Counted from the first letter of the stretch, positions 20,155-31,146 are shown. The stretch is 64,000 nt of DNA from Cognatilysobacter xinjiangensis (GCF_014651995.1 NZ_BMXY01000001.1:434001-498000); one strand, 5' to 3'. Program-made: numbers and translations. The notes: a model not told the origin generated them from the letters alone.

Positions 20155-21505
20155 CTGGCGCTTCTCGCGCGATTCCATCCGCAGCTTCCGCTTCGTCCGC
20201 TGCGGCTTCGACGCGGCCACCGGCGTGGCGCAGCTCGTCTACGCCTTCGACGACGGCCCCGAGCTGGTGGAGACGGTCACCGTGCCCGGCGCGCCGTTCG
20301 CCCTGGACGGCGATCGCGCAAAGGCGGTGGAACGGGCGCTGCGCCTGCTGCACCTCATCGCTGGCGTGAGCTACTACAAGGCCGCGGTGCCGAAGGACAT
20401 CCTCATCGAGTCCTACGCGATCGACGCGGCCACCGCCGCGCTGCTCACCGAGGTCTACGAGAGCGGCCTCGGCGAGTTCGCCTACCGCAACGGCCTGCAA
20501 CTGCGCGGCGCGATCCGCTTCCCGTCATCGGCCGCTGCGAGCGGCGATGCGCCCTCGCTCGGCCTGCGCCAGCACGCGCTAGTGGCGATCGGCGGCGGCA
20601 AGGATTCGCTGGTCAGCATCGAATCGCTGCGCGGCGCCGGCATCGATCAGACGGTGACGTGGATCGGCGGCTCGCAGCTGATCCAGGCCTGCGCCGAGCG
20701 CACCGGCCTGCCGACGCTCAACATCGGCCGCCAGCTCGCACCGCAGCTGTTCGAGTACAACCGCAGCGGCGCGTGGAACGGGCACATCCCGGTCACCGCG
20801 GTGAACTCGGCGACCTTAGCGCTCGCCGCGCTGCTGCACGGCGTCGACCAGGTGGTGTTCTCCAATGAGCGCTCGGCGAGCTACGGCTCGATGATCGAGG
20901 GCACCGGCGAGGTCAACCACCAGTGGTCGAAGGGCTGGGCCTTCGAGCAGGCCTTCGCCAAGCACCTGCGCACGCATGTCGCCGCCGACCTTCGCTACTA
21001 CTCGCTGCTGCGCCCGCTGAGCGAGCTGGCCGTCGCGCGGCAGTTCGCGAAGTCGGACCGCTACGACCAGCACTTCTCCAGCTGCAACCGCAATTTCCAC
21101 ATCCTCGGCGAGCGCCCGGCGCAGCGCTGGTGCGGCATCTGCCCGAAGTGCCATTTCGTGTTCCTGGCGCTGGCGCCGTTCATGAGCAAGCCGCGCCTGG
21201 TCGGCATCTTCGGGCGCAACCTGCTCGACGACGCGTCCCAGACCGGCGGCTTCGACGCGCTGCTCGAATACCGCGACCACAAGCCGTTCGAATGCGTGGG
21301 CGAGGGCCAGGAATCGCGTGCAGCGATGGCGGCGCTCGCGCAGCGCCCGGAATGGCGCGAGGACGCGATCGTCGAGCGCTTCGCGCACGAGATCCTGCCG
21401 CAACTGGACGACGTGCCGGCGATCGAGCCGCTGCTCGTGATCTCAGACGAGCACGGCATTCCCGATGCGCTGTGGAACCGCCTGCGTGCGCATCTCGCAG
21501 CTTGA
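20147..21505 (+). CDS. murL: UDP-MurNAc-L-Ala-L-Glu epimerase MurL
   Basis: A 452-residue protein matching MurL of Xanthomonas, which converts the terminal L-Glu of UDP-MurNAc-L-Ala-L-Glu to D-Glu for peptidoglycan. Visible features include the ATP-site-like [11 protein letters not shown] segment, [12 protein letters not shown], and a Cys-rich stretch with CNRNFHIL and [11 protein letters not shown]. The reaction is from knowledge of the Xanthomonas enzyme; the call rests on sequence character and on its adjacency to murD2. The ATG overlaps lysCA by 8 bases (ATGACTGA), suggesting coupled translation. Confidence 0.9.
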   Translation: MTDWRFSRDSIRSFRFVRCGFDAATGVAQLVYAFDDGPELVETVTVPGAPFALDGDRAKAVERALRLLHLIAGVSYYKAAVPKDILIESYAIDAATAALLTEVYESGLGEFAYRNGLQLRGAIRFPSSAAASGDAPSLGLRQHALVAIGGGKDSLVSIESLRGAGIDQTVTWIGGSQLIQACAERTGLPTLNIGRQLAPQLFEYNRSGAWNGHIPVTAVNSATLALAALLHGVDQVVFSNERSASYGSMIEGTGEVNHQWSKGWAFEQAFAKHLRTHVAADLRYYSLLRPLSELAVARQFAKSDRYDQHFSSCNRNFHILGERPAQRWCGICPKCHFVFLALAPFMSKPRLVGIFGRNLLDDASQTGGFDALLEYRDHKPFECVGEGQESRAAMAALAQRPEWREDAIVERFAHEILPQLDDVPAIEPLLVISDEHGIPDALWNRLRAHLAA

Positions 21506-22904
21506 CGGCCGGCGCGTCGCGCTCTGGGGCTGGGGCCGCGAAGGCCGCGCCGCGTATCGCGCGATCCGCTCGCGCCTGCCGGCGCTGCCGCTGACGCTGT
21601 TCTGCAGCGAGGCCGAGGCCGGCGATGCGCGCGCGCTGGGTGACGGCGCGCTGGCGATCGCCACGCGCGTCGATGGCGAGTCGCTCTCGGCGTTCGACGT
21701 CGTCGTCAAGTCGCCGGGCATCAGCCCGTATGGCGAGGGCGCTGCCGCGGCGACGGCGGCGGGTACGCGGTTGATCGGCGGGACGTCGCTGTGGTTCGCG
21801 GAACATGCGGACGTGGTGGGCGTCGTCGCGAATGCCGTCTGCATCACCGGCACCAAAGGCAAGAGCACCACGACCTCGCTGCTCGCGCACCTGCTGCGCA
21901 GCGCCGGCCATCGCACCGCGCTCGCCGGCAACATCGGCCTTCCGCTGCTGGAAGTGCTGGAGCCGCAGCCGTCGCCCGATTACTGGGCGATCGAACTGTC
22001 GAGCTACCAGACCGGCGACGTGGCGATCAGCGGCGCGCATCCGGCGGTCGCGGTCGTGCTTAACATCTTCCCCGAGCACCTCGACTGGCACGGCTCGCAC
22101 CAGCGCTACGTCGAGGACAAGCTCAAGCTCGTGACGCACGCCGGGCCGCGCATCGCGGTGCTCAATGCGGCCGACCCGATTCTCGCCGCGCTCGAACTGC
22201 CCGCCGGCATCGACGTGCGCTGGTTCGGCGATGCGCGCGGCTGGCACCTGCGCGGTGACGTGCTGCATCGCGGCGACGAGGCGGTCATGGACACGCTCGG
22301 CCTGCCGCTGCCGGGACGCCACAACCGCGGGAACCTCGCCGCGGTGCTGACGGCGATCGAAGCGCTGGGGCTCGACGCGCGTGCATTGGCGAGGGCCGCC
22401 TTCGACTTCCGCCCGCTGCCGCACCGGCTGCAGTCGCTGGGCGAACGGGGCGGCGTCACGTACGTCAACGATTCGATCAGCACCACGCCGCATGCCACGC
22501 TGGCGGCGCTGGACTGCTTCGCCGATCGCGATGTCGCGGTGCTCGTCGGCGGACATGACCGCGGCCTCGACTGGTCAGGTTTTGCGGTGGCAATGCGCCA
22601 GAACGCGCCGAAAGTCGTGGTGACGATGGGCGCCAATGGTCCACGCATCCACGCGCTGCTGAAGCCCGTGGCCGCGGACGCCGGCTTCGCGCTGCTGCAG
22701 GCGGCGGACTTGGGCGACGCGATGACGCGCGCGGCAGATGCGTTGAGGGCGGCCGGCGCGACGTCGCCGGTCGTGCTGATGTCGCCCGGCGCGCCGAGCT
22801 TCGGTGCCTACCACGACTACGTCGATCGCGGTCGCGACTTCGCCCGCCGCGCGGGCTTCGACCCCGAGATCATCAGCGCGATTCCGGGCCTGGGAATCGC
22901 CTGA
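21486..22904 (+). CDS. murD2: UDP-MurNAc-L-Ala-L-glutamate ligase MurD2
   Basis: A 472-residue Mur ligase. The ATP loop [14 protein letters not shown] and the family segments [20 protein letters not shown] and [17 protein letters not shown] are clear. Next to MurL it should be the variant MurD that adds L-Glu rather than D-Glu. The start at GTG 21486 ([17 protein letters not shown]) agrees with the expected MRISQL-type N-terminus and has GGAA 8 bases upstream; ATG 21465 is the alternative. It overlaps murL by 20 bases. Confidence 0.9.
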   Translation: MRISQLDGRRVALWGWGREGRAAYRAIRSRLPALPLTLFCSEAEAGDARALGDGALAIATRVDGESLSAFDVVVKSPGISPYGEGAAAATAAGTRLIGGTSLWFAEHADVVGVVANAVCITGTKGKSTTTSLLAHLLRSAGHRTALAGNIGLPLLEVLEPQPSPDYWAIELSSYQTGDVAISGAHPAVAVVLNIFPEHLDWHGSHQRYVEDKLKLVTHAGPRIAVLNAADPILAALELPAGIDVRWFGDARGWHLRGDVLHRGDEAVMDTLGLPLPGRHNRGNLAAVLTAIEALGLDARALARAAFDFRPLPHRLQSLGERGGVTYVNDSISTTPHATLAALDCFADRDVAVLVGGHDRGLDWSGFAVAMRQNAPKVVVTMGANGPRIHALLKPVAADAGFALLQAADLGDAMTRAADALRAAGATSPVVLMSPGAPSFGAYHDYVDRGRDFARRAGFDPEIISAIPGLGIA

Positions 22905-22982
22905 GCCTCCGCGCCGACGGGCTGCACGTCGGCGCCTCGATCAGCGCGGTACGCTCCGGGCATCCCGCCCCCGGAGACTGCC

Positions 22983-23795
22983 ATGACCCGCACGCGACGC
23001 TTCCGTTTCACGGTCACCGCGCTGCTGATGGCCGCCACGCTGCAGACGCAGGCCGCGATGCGCACGCGCGAAGTCGACTGGACGATCGACGGCAAGCCGT
23101 TCCGTGGCGTGCTCGTCTACGACGATGCGGGCGCGAAGAGCCGCCCGGGCCTCGTCATGGTGCCCAACTGGATGGGCGTGAACGCATCGGCAGTCGAGAA
23201 GGCCAAGGCGGTGGCCGGCAAGGACTACGTCGTGCTGGTGGCCGACGTCTACGGGCGCGACCTGCGGCCCAAGGACGCGAAGGAGGCGGGCAAGGCCGCC
23301 GGCGTGCTCCGGGGCGAGCGCGCGCTGCTGCGCAGCCGCATGCAGAAGGCCGTCGACACGCTGCGCGCGCAGGCGTCCGCGCCGCTGGATGCCTCGCGCA
23401 TCGGCGTGTTCGGGTTCTGCTTCGGCGGCACGGCGGCACTTGAGCTCGCACGTTCGGGAGCGCCCTTGGGCGGCGTGGTGGCGCTGCATGCGGGCATCGA
23501 TACCACCCTGCCCGCGCAGGCCGGCGCGCTGAAGGCACCGGTGCTGGTGCTCAATGGCGCGGCCGACAAGGGCGTCAGCCGCGAAGCCGTGGCGAAGTTC
23601 CAGGACGAAATGACGCGGGCCGGCGCCGACTGGCAGTTCGTCGACTTCGGTGGCGCCGTGCACTGCTTCGCGGAGCCGGACGCCGGTAACGACCCGTCCA
23701 GCAATTGCCGCTACGACGAGCGTTCGGCCAAGCGCGCATACCGGATGATGGCGGACTTCTTCTCCGAGCGATTCGCGAAGACGCCGCGGCGCTAG
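22983..23795 (+). CDS. Exported dienelactone hydrolase family protein
   Basis: A 270-residue alpha/beta hydrolase of the dienelactone hydrolase family. The nucleophile is Cys146 in GFCFGG, with LNGAADKGV holding the acid and GGAVHCF the histidine. A hydrophobic N-terminus ending near QTQAA suggests export to the periplasm. The natural substrate is unknown; many family members act on lactones or esters. CGGAG lies 8 bases upstream of the ATG. Confidence 0.87.
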   Translation: MTRTRRFRFTVTALLMAATLQTQAAMRTREVDWTIDGKPFRGVLVYDDAGAKSRPGLVMVPNWMGVNASAVEKAKAVAGKDYVVLVADVYGRDLRPKDAKEAGKAAGVLRGERALLRSRMQKAVDTLRAQASAPLDASRIGVFGFCFGGTAALELARSGAPLGGVVALHAGIDTTLPAQAGALKAPVLVLNGAADKGVSREAVAKFQDEMTRAGADWQFVDFGGAVHCFAEPDAGNDPSSNCRYDERSAKRAYRMMADFFSERFAKTPRR

Positions 23796-23975
23796 ATTGC
23801 GCGCCGCGCGTGACGCCAACGCGCCACGTCTCAGCGGCATCGCCCTGTACCGCTCGCCGCACTGCGAACGCAGGCATCTTCAGGGCTGCCGGCCGAATGA
23901 CACATGCCGGGAGGGTCATTCGTGCGGCGACACGCGCCGCGTAGCCGCGGCCAAGGCAGCCCGCGACGCAGCGGG

Positions 23976-24962
23976 CTAGACCTCGCGGCTCACCGCATAG
24001 CGCGCGAGACCGCGCAGCGCATCCGTGTAGGCGTTCACAGGCAGGGCCGACAGCGCGGCTTCGGCACGCGCCGCGTACTCGTCGGCACGCGCGCGGCTGT
24101 AGTCGAGCCCGCCGGTCGCACGGATGGCCGCGACGACCTCATCGAGCGCCTCGGCATCGCCCGCACTGACGATCTCGCGCAGGCGCGCCGACGTGGCTGC
24201 ATCGCTGTGCGCGATCGCGTGGATCAGCGGCAGCGTCGCCTTACCCTCGGCGAGGTCGTCGCCGATGTTCTTGCCCAGCACATCGGCGTCGGCGGCGTAG
24301 TCGAGTACGTCGTCGGCGATCTGGAAGGCATAGCCGAGGTCGAGGCCGAAGGCTTCCAGCGCGTCGACCTGCTTGGCGGGCGCACCGGCGAGCAGGCCGC
24401 CAAGCCGGGTCGCCGCGGCGAACAGCACGGCCGTCTTGCGTTCGATCACGCGCAGGTAGGCGGCCTCGTCGGTATCCGGGTTGCGGATGTGCAGCAGTTG
24501 CAGCACCTCGCCCTCGGCGATCCGGTTGGTGGTGTCGGCGAGGATCTGCATTACCTCCATGCGCTGCAACTCGACCATCAGCTGGAAACTGCGCGAGTAC
24601 AGGAAGTCGCCCACCAGCACGCTGGCGGCATTGCCCCAGACGGCGTTGGCGGTGCGACGGCCGCGGCGCATGTCGGACTCGTCGACCACGTCGTCGTGCA
24701 GCAGCGTCGCCGTATGGATGAACTCCACGACCGCCGCGAGCTGGTGCGCGCGTGCGTCGATGGCCGCCTCGCCGCCGGCCGCGCCGGAAGCGAGCAGGAG
24801 CAGCATCGGCCGCAGGCGCTTGCCGCCCGCGCCCACGATGTACTCGGCAACTTGGTTGATCAGCACCACGTCCGAGGCGAGGCGACGCCGGATCAGCGCG
24901 TCGACCGCGGCCATCGGCGCCCGGGCAAGCGCCTGGATCTCGGACAGGGTGGGGGACGGCAT
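23976..24962 (-). CDS. ispB: Polyprenyl diphosphate synthase (octaprenyl type)
   Basis: A 328-residue trans-prenyltransferase that makes the ubiquinone side chain. The first Asp-rich motif is HDDVVDESD (from residue 89) and the second is FQIADDVLDYAAD. GGKRLRPMLLLL and the surrounding length fit octaprenyl diphosphate synthase; chain length cannot be fixed from sequence alone. It is divergent from ssb. A perfect TATAAT on the minus strand lies 35 bases upstream (24997-25002). Confidence 0.92.
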   Translation of the reverse strand: MPSPTLSEIQALARAPMAAVDALIRRRLASDVVLINQVAEYIVGAGGKRLRPMLLLLASGAAGGEAAIDARAHQLAAVVEFIHTATLLHDDVVDESDMRRGRRTANAVWGNAASVLVGDFLYSRSFQLMVELQRMEVMQILADTTNRIAEGEVLQLLHIRNPDTDEAAYLRVIERKTAVLFAAATRLGGLLAGAPAKQVDALEAFGLDLGYAFQIADDVLDYAADADVLGKNIGDDLAEGKATLPLIHAIAHSDAATSARLREIVSAGDAEALDEVVAAIRATGGLDYSRARADEYAARAEAALSALPVNAYTDALRGLARYAVSREV

Positions 24963-24996
24963 CGAAGCGTCTCGCGCGGTGGGAAAGCGGCCGGCG

Positions 24997-25002
24997 ATTA
25001 TA
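24997..25002 (-). promoter_or_regulatory. Candidate -10 box for ispB
   Basis: On the minus strand this reads TATAAT, a perfect -10 hexamer in GC-rich surroundings, 35 bases before the ispB ATG. The -35 region is not recognisable. Confidence 0.5.
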
Positions 25003-25075
25003 GGCGGCGCGGCCTGCGGAGGGACTTTTTCCTACGCGGCAGCGTGGCGGCGGCCGACCCCCGACGGCCGCCGGG

Positions 25076-25081
25076 TATACT
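25076..25081 (+). promoter_or_regulatory. Candidate -10 box for ssb
   Basis: TATACT at 43 bases before the ssb ATG, a good -10 match; no clear -35. I see no obvious LexA-type palindrome beside it. Confidence 0.45.
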
Positions 25082-25123
25082 TCAATGTCGGCCGTCACTC
25101 ACGGCCCCGAAAGGACAGAACTC

Positions 25124-25624
25124 ATGGCACGCGGCGTCAACAAGGTCATTCTCGTCGGCAATCTCGGCAACGATCCCGAGGTCAAGTACACGCAGGGCGG
25201 CATGGCGGTGACGACTCTCAGCCTCGCCACCACCAGCGTGCGCAAGGACCGCGACGGGAACCAGCAGGAACGCACCGAGTGGCATCGCGTGAAGCTGTTC
25301 GGCAAGCTCGGCGAGATCGCCGGCGAGTACCTGAAGAAGGGCCGCCAGGTCTACATCGAAGGCTCGATCCGCTACGACAAGTTCACCGGCGCGGACGGCG
25401 TGGAGAAGTACTTCACCGACATCGTCGCCGACGAGATGCAGATGCTCGGCGGTGGTGGCGAAGGCGGCGGTGGCATGGGTGGCGGTCGTGGCGAGTTCCG
25501 CGGCGGTGGCGAACGTGCACCGCGCGCGCCCCAGTCGGCCCCGGCGCCGCGCCGCGAGGCCCCGGCCGCGCGCAACAACGATTTCGGCGGCGGCGACTTC
25601 GCGGACGACGACATCCCGTTCTGA
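25124..25624 (+). CDS. ssb: Single-stranded DNA-binding protein
   Basis: A 166-residue SSB with the OB-fold in residues 1-110 ([40 protein letters not shown]), a Gly/Arg/Pro/Ala-rich linker, and the acidic tip DFADDDIPF that binds partner proteins. It coats single-stranded DNA during replication, recombination and repair. AAGGAC precedes the ATG. It is divergent from ispB; the rml genes follow on the same strand after 60 bases. Confidence 0.96.
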   Translation: MARGVNKVILVGNLGNDPEVKYTQGGMAVTTLSLATTSVRKDRDGNQQERTEWHRVKLFGKLGEIAGEYLKKGRQVYIEGSIRYDKFTGADGVEKYFTDIVADEMQMLGGGGEGGGGMGGGRGEFRGGGERAPRAPQSAPAPRREAPAARNNDFGGGDFADDDIPF

Positions 25625-25684
25625 TCGTCGTCGGGCCGTCACGCGAGGGCGGCCATCGCCACCTCCACTGCAAGGAGCAGACGC

Positions 25685-26737
25685 TTGACCACTTGGCTCG
25701 TGACCGGCGGCGCCGGTTTCATCGGCGGCAATTTCGTGCTGGACGCCGTGCGGCGCGGTATTCGCGTCGTCAATCTCGATGCGCTCACCTACGCCGGCAA
25801 CCTCGACACGCTGTCGGCCCTCGAAGGCCATCCCGGCCATGTGTTCGTGCAGGGCGACATCGGCGACGCCGATGTCGTCGCGCGGCTGCTCGCCGAGCAT
25901 CGCCCCGATGCGGTGATCAACTTCGCCGCCGAGAGCCATGTCGACCGCTCGATCGACGGCCCGGCCGCGTTCGTGCAGACCAATGTGGTCGGCACCTTGA
26001 GCCTGCTTAAGCGCACGCGCGACTACTGGCGCTCGCTGGAAGGCGAGGCACGCGACGCGTTCCGTTTCCTGCACGTCTCCACCGACGAGGTCTACGGCAC
26101 GCTCGGCGAGACCGGCAAGTTCACCGAGACCACGCCGTACGCGCCGAACTCGCCGTATTCGGCGTCGAAGGCCGCGTCGGACCACCTCGTGCGCGCCTTC
26201 CACCACACCTATGGCCTGCCGGTCCTCACGACCAACTGCTCGAACAACTACGGGCCGTACCAGTTCCCCGAGAAGCTCATCCCGCTGATCGTCGCCCGCG
26301 CACTCGCCGGCGAGGCGCTGCCGGTGTACGGCGATGGCCGCAACGTGCGCGACTGGCTGTACGTCGGCGACCACTGCAGCGCGATCGCACGCGTGCTGGA
26401 AGCAGGCCGGGTCGGCGAGACCTACAACGTCGGTGGCGACGCAGAACGCGAGAACATCGAAGTGGTGCGCGCCATCTGCCGCCTGCTCGACGCCAGGCGC
26501 CCGCTCGCCGATGGCCGCGCGCGCGAGTCGCTGATCACCTTCGTCGCCGACCGACCGGGCCACGATCGCCGCTACGCGATCGACGCGTCCAAGCTGAAGG
26601 GCGAACTCGGCTGGGCGCCGACGGTCACCTTCGAGCAGGGCATCGAGCGCACGGTCGACTGGTACCTCGACAACCAGGCGTGGGTGAACCGCGTGCTCGA
26701 CGGCAGCTACCGCCTCGAACGGATCGGCCAGGCATGA
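25685..26737 (+). CDS. rmlB: dTDP-glucose 4,6-dehydratase
   Basis: A 350-residue extended SDR that converts dTDP-glucose to dTDP-4-keto-6-deoxyglucose for dTDP-L-rhamnose. The NAD loop is [10 protein letters not shown] and the catalytic Tyr/Lys lie in [20 protein letters not shown] is a family motif. The start codon is TTG with a perfect AAGGAG 6 bases upstream. The stop overlaps rmlA by 4 bases (ATGA). First gene of rmlBACD. Confidence 0.96.
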   Translation: MTTWLVTGGAGFIGGNFVLDAVRRGIRVVNLDALTYAGNLDTLSALEGHPGHVFVQGDIGDADVVARLLAEHRPDAVINFAAESHVDRSIDGPAAFVQTNVVGTLSLLKRTRDYWRSLEGEARDAFRFLHVSTDEVYGTLGETGKFTETTPYAPNSPYSASKAASDHLVRAFHHTYGLPVLTTNCSNNYGPYQFPEKLIPLIVARALAGEALPVYGDGRNVRDWLYVGDHCSAIARVLEAGRVGETYNVGGDAERENIEVVRAICRLLDARRPLADGRARESLITFVADRPGHDRRYAIDASKLKGELGWAPTVTFEQGIERTVDWYLDNQAWVNRVLDGSYRLERIGQA

Positions 26738-27627
26738 GCACGACCGGGCGCAAGGGCATCATCCTCGCCGGCGGCTCCGGCACGCGGCTGTATCCGATTA
26801 CGCAGGCGATCAGCAAGCAACTGCTGCCCGTCTACGACAAGCCGATGATCTATTACCCGCTGAGCGTGCTGATGCTGGCGGGCATCCGCGATGTCCTCGT
26901 GATCAACACGCCGCACGAGCAGGCGCTGTTCCGCGCCCTGCTGGGCGACGGCTCGCAATGGGGCATGCGCATCGAATACGCGGTGCAGCCGAGCCCGGAC
27001 GGCCTCGCACAGGCCTTCCTGATCGGCGAGGACTTCCTCGCCGGCGCGCCGAGCTGCCTCGTGCTGGGTGACAACATCTTCCACGGCCCGGGCCTTACCG
27101 CGATGCTGCGCGAGGCGGATTCGCGCACCGACGGCGCCACCGTGTTCGGCTACTGGGTTAACGATCCCGAACGCTACGGCGTCGCCGAATTCGATGCGGG
27201 CGGTCGCGTCGTCGGCCTGGAGGAGAAGCCCGCGCAGCCGCGCTCGAACTACGCGGTCACCGGCCTCTACTTCTACGACGGTCGTGCAAGCGAGTTGGCG
27301 TCGCGCCTCGCCCCGTCGCCGCGCGGCGAGCTCGAGATCACCGACCTCAACCGCCTGTACCTCGACGAGGGCTCGTTGCACCTGCAGCGCCTCGGCCGCG
27401 GCTACGCGTGGCTCGATACCGGTACGCACCAGTCGTTGCTGGAGGCGTCGAACTACATCGAGACGATCGAGGCGCGCCAGGGTCTGCGCGTGTGCTGCCC
27501 CGAGGAAATCGCCTGGAACAATGGCTGGATCAGCAACGATGACCTGGTCCGACTGGCGAAGCCGCTGTCGAAGAACGGCTACGGGCGTTACCTGCTCGGC
27601 CTGTCCGAGCGGGGTTACGTGCCGTGA
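26734..27627 (+). CDS. rmlA: Glucose-1-phosphate thymidylyltransferase
   Basis: A 297-residue nucleotidyltransferase that makes dTDP-glucose from Glc-1-P and dTTP, the first step to dTDP-rhamnose. The signature [16 protein letters not shown] is present near the N-terminus, followed by [18 protein letters not shown] and [11 protein letters not shown]. The ATG overlaps the rmlB stop, and the stop overlaps the rmlC GTG (GTGA), so all four rml genes appear coupled. Confidence 0.96.
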   Translation: MSTTGRKGIILAGGSGTRLYPITQAISKQLLPVYDKPMIYYPLSVLMLAGIRDVLVINTPHEQALFRALLGDGSQWGMRIEYAVQPSPDGLAQAFLIGEDFLAGAPSCLVLGDNIFHGPGLTAMLREADSRTDGATVFGYWVNDPERYGVAEFDAGGRVVGLEEKPAQPRSNYAVTGLYFYDGRASELASRLAPSPRGELEITDLNRLYLDEGSLHLQRLGRGYAWLDTGTHQSLLEASNYIETIEARQGLRVCCPEEIAWNNGWISNDDLVRLAKPLSKNGYGRYLLGLSERGYVP

Positions 27628-28178
27628 AGTGGATTGAGACCGACCTGCCGGGCTGCGTGGTGATCGAGCCGCGCGTGTTCGGCGATGACCGCGGCTTCTT
27701 CTACGAATCCTTCAACATGGATCGCCTCGCCGAGCACGGCGTCACGCCGACGTTCGTGCAGGGGAACGTGTCGAAGTCGTCGCGTGGCGTGCTGCGTGGC
27801 CTGCACTACCAGTGGCCGAAGCCGCAGGGCAAGTTCGTGACGGTGCTGCAGGGCGAGGTCTGGGACGTCGCCGTGGACATCCGCGCCGGCTCGCCCACGT
27901 TCGGGCGCTGGACGGGCGTCGTTCTCAACGAGGAGAACCGCCGCCACTTCTGGATCCCGGAAGGCTTCGCGCACGGCTTCGTGGTGCTCAGCGAAACGGC
28001 GCTGTTCTCGTACCTGTGCACGGCGACCTACGACCCGTCCGCGGATGCAGCTGTCCGCTGGGACGATCCGTCCCTCGCGATTGACTGGCCGGTGTCGTCG
28101 CCCCTGCTGTCGGCGAAGGACTCGGCGGCGCCGCTGCTCGCCGAGGTCGCCGCCGACCGCCTGCCACGCTTCGAATGA
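27624..28178 (+). CDS. rmlC: dTDP-4-dehydrorhamnose 3,5-epimerase
   Basis: A 184-residue cupin-fold epimerase acting on C3 and C5 of dTDP-4-keto-6-deoxyglucose. Family motifs seen include [35 protein letters not shown], and [13 protein letters not shown]. The His in LRGLHYQ is the expected catalytic base. The start is GTG, overlapping rmlA by 4 bases, and the stop overlaps rmlD by 4. Confidence 0.95.
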   Translation: MKWIETDLPGCVVIEPRVFGDDRGFFYESFNMDRLAEHGVTPTFVQGNVSKSSRGVLRGLHYQWPKPQGKFVTVLQGEVWDVAVDIRAGSPTFGRWTGVVLNEENRRHFWIPEGFAHGFVVLSETALFSYLCTATYDPSADAAVRWDDPSLAIDWPVSSPLLSAKDSAAPLLAEVAADRLPRFE

Positions 28179-29077
28179 GCACGCTGCTGATCGGTGGCAC
28201 GGGGCAGGTGGGCTACGAGCTCGCGAGGCGGCTTGCCGGCGAGGATCTCGTCGTCGCGACGCGCTCGGGCGAGCGCGTGTGCGAGGGCTCTCGGGAGGCC
28301 GCACTCGACGTCACCGACCTCGACGCCGTCCGCGCGCTGATCGCCGAGGTGCGGCCGATGCGGGTGATCAATGCTGCGGCGCATACCGCCGTCGATCGCG
28401 CGGAGGCGGAACCGGACCTCGCGTTCCGCATCAACGCCGAGGCACCGCGGGCGATGGCGGAGGCCTGCGCCGGCATCGGTGCGCGCCTCGTGCATTACTC
28501 CACGGATTACGTCTTCGACGGCAGCGCCGACGCGCCCTATCGCGTCGACGATGCCACCGCGCCACTGGGCGTCTACGGCCGCAGCAAACGCGCGGCCGAG
28601 GAAGCGCTGCTCGACAGCGGCGCCGACGTGCTTATTCTGCGCACCGCGTGGGTCTACGGCCTTCGCGGGCAGAATTTCCTGCGCACGATGCTGCGACTGG
28701 GTGCGGAGCGCGACGAACTGGGTGTCGTGGACGACCAGATCGGCAGCCCGACGCCGGCGTGGCTGATCGCCGCGGTGACGACGCAATTGCTCGACCGAGC
28801 CGACGTCGGCGGCATCCACCACCTCGTCGCCGCCGGACGCACCAGTTGGTGCGGTTTCGCGAGCGCCATCTTCGACAGCGCTGTTCGCCGCGGACTCTTG
28901 CAGCGGGCTCCGCGAGTGAAGCCGATTCCGACGTCCGCCTATCCGACACCGGCCCGCCGTCCCGCGTTCTCGGTCCTCGATACCGGCGACCTCACCGGCA
29001 TCGGAATTCATCTTCCCGACTGGCGCGACGCGCTGGAAACCACGCTGGAGGGTGTCGAGGCACCCGCCGTGGGCTAG
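28175..29077 (+). CDS. rmlD: dTDP-4-dehydrorhamnose reductase
   Basis: A 300-residue extended SDR for the last reduction giving dTDP-L-rhamnose. Features: GGTGQVGYELAR nucleotide loop, NAAAHTAVDRAE, STDYVFDGSAD, YGRSKRAAEE with catalytic Tyr/Lys, and RTAWVYGLRG. It completes the rml operon; the product feeds LPS or other rhamnose-containing glycans. Confidence 0.95.
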   Translation: MSTLLIGGTGQVGYELARRLAGEDLVVATRSGERVCEGSREAALDVTDLDAVRALIAEVRPMRVINAAAHTAVDRAEAEPDLAFRINAEAPRAMAEACAGIGARLVHYSTDYVFDGSADAPYRVDDATAPLGVYGRSKRAAEEALLDSGADVLILRTAWVYGLRGQNFLRTMLRLGAERDELGVVDDQIGSPTPAWLIAAVTTQLLDRADVGGIHHLVAAGRTSWCGFASAIFDSAVRRGLLQRAPRVKPIPTSAYPTPARRPAFSVLDTGDLTGIGIHLPDWRDALETTLEGVEAPAVG

Positions 29078-29155
29078 CCTAGCGGGACCGGTGGCCCGGG
29101 ACGGCGCGACATGGGTCGCACGCGGGCCGACGGCACTCATCGAAGGGCTAGGGGA

Positions 29156-31138
29156 ATGAACCGATTCAGGATCGCGGTCATCGCGGCCGTCATGGCCGCG
29201 TCGCCGCTCGCGCATGCGCTCGACATCGAGCCGTACATCCGCAAGGACAAGTTCGAGCAGATCAAGATCTCGCCCAAGGGCGATTACTTTGCGGCCACCG
29301 TGCCGATGGAGGATCGCACGATCCTGGCCGTCATCCGCCGCAGTGACAACAAGGTCACGGGTAGTTTCTCGCTTGGTAGGAACACGACCGTTGTCGGCTT
29401 CAATTGGGTGAACCCCGAGCGCGTTCTGATTTCGGTCGGCGAGAAGTTCGGTGCGCTCGATGAGCCGAGTCCTACGGGGGAGCTGTTCGCGCTGAACGCG
29501 ACCAGCGGACAGGCGGATCCCCTGGTGGGCTACCGCGTGCGTCAGGAGCTGGGAACGCACATCAAGGGCAAGAAAGCAGAAGACGTCGCGGCGTTCCTGG
29601 TGGACGATCTGGCCAACGACGACAAGTCCGTGATCATCACCGTCTCGCCGTTCGCCACCGACACCTTCGCGCGAGCCGAGAAGATGGACGTCTATAGCGG
29701 CCGTCGCACTCGCGTGGCGAGCGCGCCGATGCGCAACGCCTCGTTCACGACCGACAATGCCGGTATCGTCCGCTTCGCGCACGGCGAAGACATCGACCTG
29801 AGTACCCGCCTGTACTACCGCAAGGGTGATGGCGAGCCGTGGCAGGTGATCAACGATGCCGCCGCGACCGGCCTGGATGAGGCGCCGCTCGGCTTCTCGG
29901 CCGACGACCGCATCGCCTATCTGCTTCTGGAGAGCGAGAAGGGCCCGGATCGGATCATCGCGTACGACACTGTCAGCGGCGAGCGCAGGGAGGTGATGCG
30001 CGACTCGGTGGCCGATCCGATGCAGATGATCTACAAGCCGGGCACGAACGTGCCGATCGGCGCCTACTTCGCCGCCGGCAAGCCCGAGATGCGCTTCTTC
30101 GACGAGACCAGCCCGGACGCGAAGCTCTACCGCCTGCTCGAGAAGTCTTTCGAAGGCTCCACCGTCTCGATCACGTCGGAGACCGCCGATGGAGGTGTGG
30201 CGCTCGTGTACGTCTCGAGCGACCGCAACTCCGGCGATTACTATCTGTTCGATACCAGGAAGCTCAAGGCGGACTACGTCATGAGTAATCAGGACTGGTT
30301 CGACCCCGACCTGATGAATCCGTCAGTGCCAGTGAACTTCAAGGCCCGCGACGGCTTGGCGCTGCGCGGCTTCGTGACGCGTCCGAAAGGCAGTGAAGGC
30401 AAGCGACTGCCGATGGTAGTGATGCCGCACGGCGGGCCGTTCGGGATTCGCGATTACTGGCGCTTCGACAATGACGTGCAGATGCTGGCGAGCGCGGGCT
30501 ATGCCGTGCTGCAGGTCAACTACCGCGGCTCCGGAGGCTACGGCCGCGACTTCCGTTACGCCGGTGCGCGGCAGTGGGGCGGCGCCATGCAGGACGACCT
30601 GACCGACGCCACGAAGTGGGCGATCGAGCAGGGCATCGCGGATGGATCGAGGATCTGCCTGTACGGCGCCAGCTACGGCGGTTACGCGTCGTTGATGGGC
30701 GTCGCCAAGGAACCCGACCTGTACCGCTGCGCCGTCGGCTATGTCGGTGTCTACGACCTGCCGACTATGCACACGGCAGGCGACATCGCCGACCGCAAGT
30801 TGGGCCGCAACTACGTCAACGACTGGATCGGTCCGCGCGACAAGGTCGCCGAGGTGTCGCCGACGCGCCTGGCCGATCGCATCAAGGTGCCGGTCTTCCT
30901 TGCCGCCGGTGGCGAGGACGAGCGCGCGCCTATCGAGCACAGCCGCATGATGGAACGCGCACTTCGCAAGGCGGGCGTTCCGGTGGAAACGCTGTACTTC
31001 GATACCGAGGGCCACGGCTTCTATCTCGTCGAGCACCGCCGCGAGTTCTATACAAAGCTGCTCGCGTTCCTGTCCCGCAGCCTCGGCGGGGAAACGGCAT
31101 CCCCGCCGGTGGCCGGCGCGAAGACCGCGACGCGCTGA
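29156..31138 (+). CDS. Exported S9 family prolyl-oligopeptidase-type peptidase (1)
   Basis: A 660-residue S9 serine peptidase. Residues 1-21 are a signal peptide ending AHA. An N-terminal beta-propeller region covers roughly 25-390. The C-terminal alpha/beta-hydrolase has the triad Ser506 (GASYGGYAS), Asp588 (GGEDERAP) and His620 (TEGHGF). GAAGGG lies 8 bases before the ATG. It probably trims oligopeptides in the periplasm. It is a tandem paralogue of the next gene, which has the same order of segments. Confidence 0.9.
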   Translation: MNRFRIAVIAAVMAASPLAHALDIEPYIRKDKFEQIKISPKGDYFAATVPMEDRTILAVIRRSDNKVTGSFSLGRNTTVVGFNWVNPERVLISVGEKFGALDEPSPTGELFALNATSGQADPLVGYRVRQELGTHIKGKKAEDVAAFLVDDLANDDKSVIITVSPFATDTFARAEKMDVYSGRRTRVASAPMRNASFTTDNAGIVRFAHGEDIDLSTRLYYRKGDGEPWQVINDAAATGLDEAPLGFSADDRIAYLLLESEKGPDRIIAYDTVSGERREVMRDSVADPMQMIYKPGTNVPIGAYFAAGKPEMRFFDETSPDAKLYRLLEKSFEGSTVSITSETADGGVALVYVSSDRNSGDYYLFDTRKLKADYVMSNQDWFDPDLMNPSVPVNFKARDGLALRGFVTRPKGSEGKRLPMVVMPHGGPFGIRDYWRFDNDVQMLASAGYAVLQVNYRGSGGYGRDFRYAGARQWGGAMQDDLTDATKWAIEQGIADGSRICLYGASYGGYASLMGVAKEPDLYRCAVGYVGVYDLPTMHTAGDIADRKLGRNYVNDWIGPRDKVAEVSPTRLADRIKVPVFLAAGGEDERAPIEHSRMMERALRKAGVPVETLYFDTEGHGFYLVEHRREFYTKLLAFLSRSLGGETASPPVAGAKTATR

Positions 31139-31146
31139 GCAGAGTG

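Noticed and set aside
23895-23921. GAATGAC / GTCATTC inverted repeat between convergent genes
   Set aside because: Short stem, long loop, no T-run; not enough for a terminator or binding-site call.
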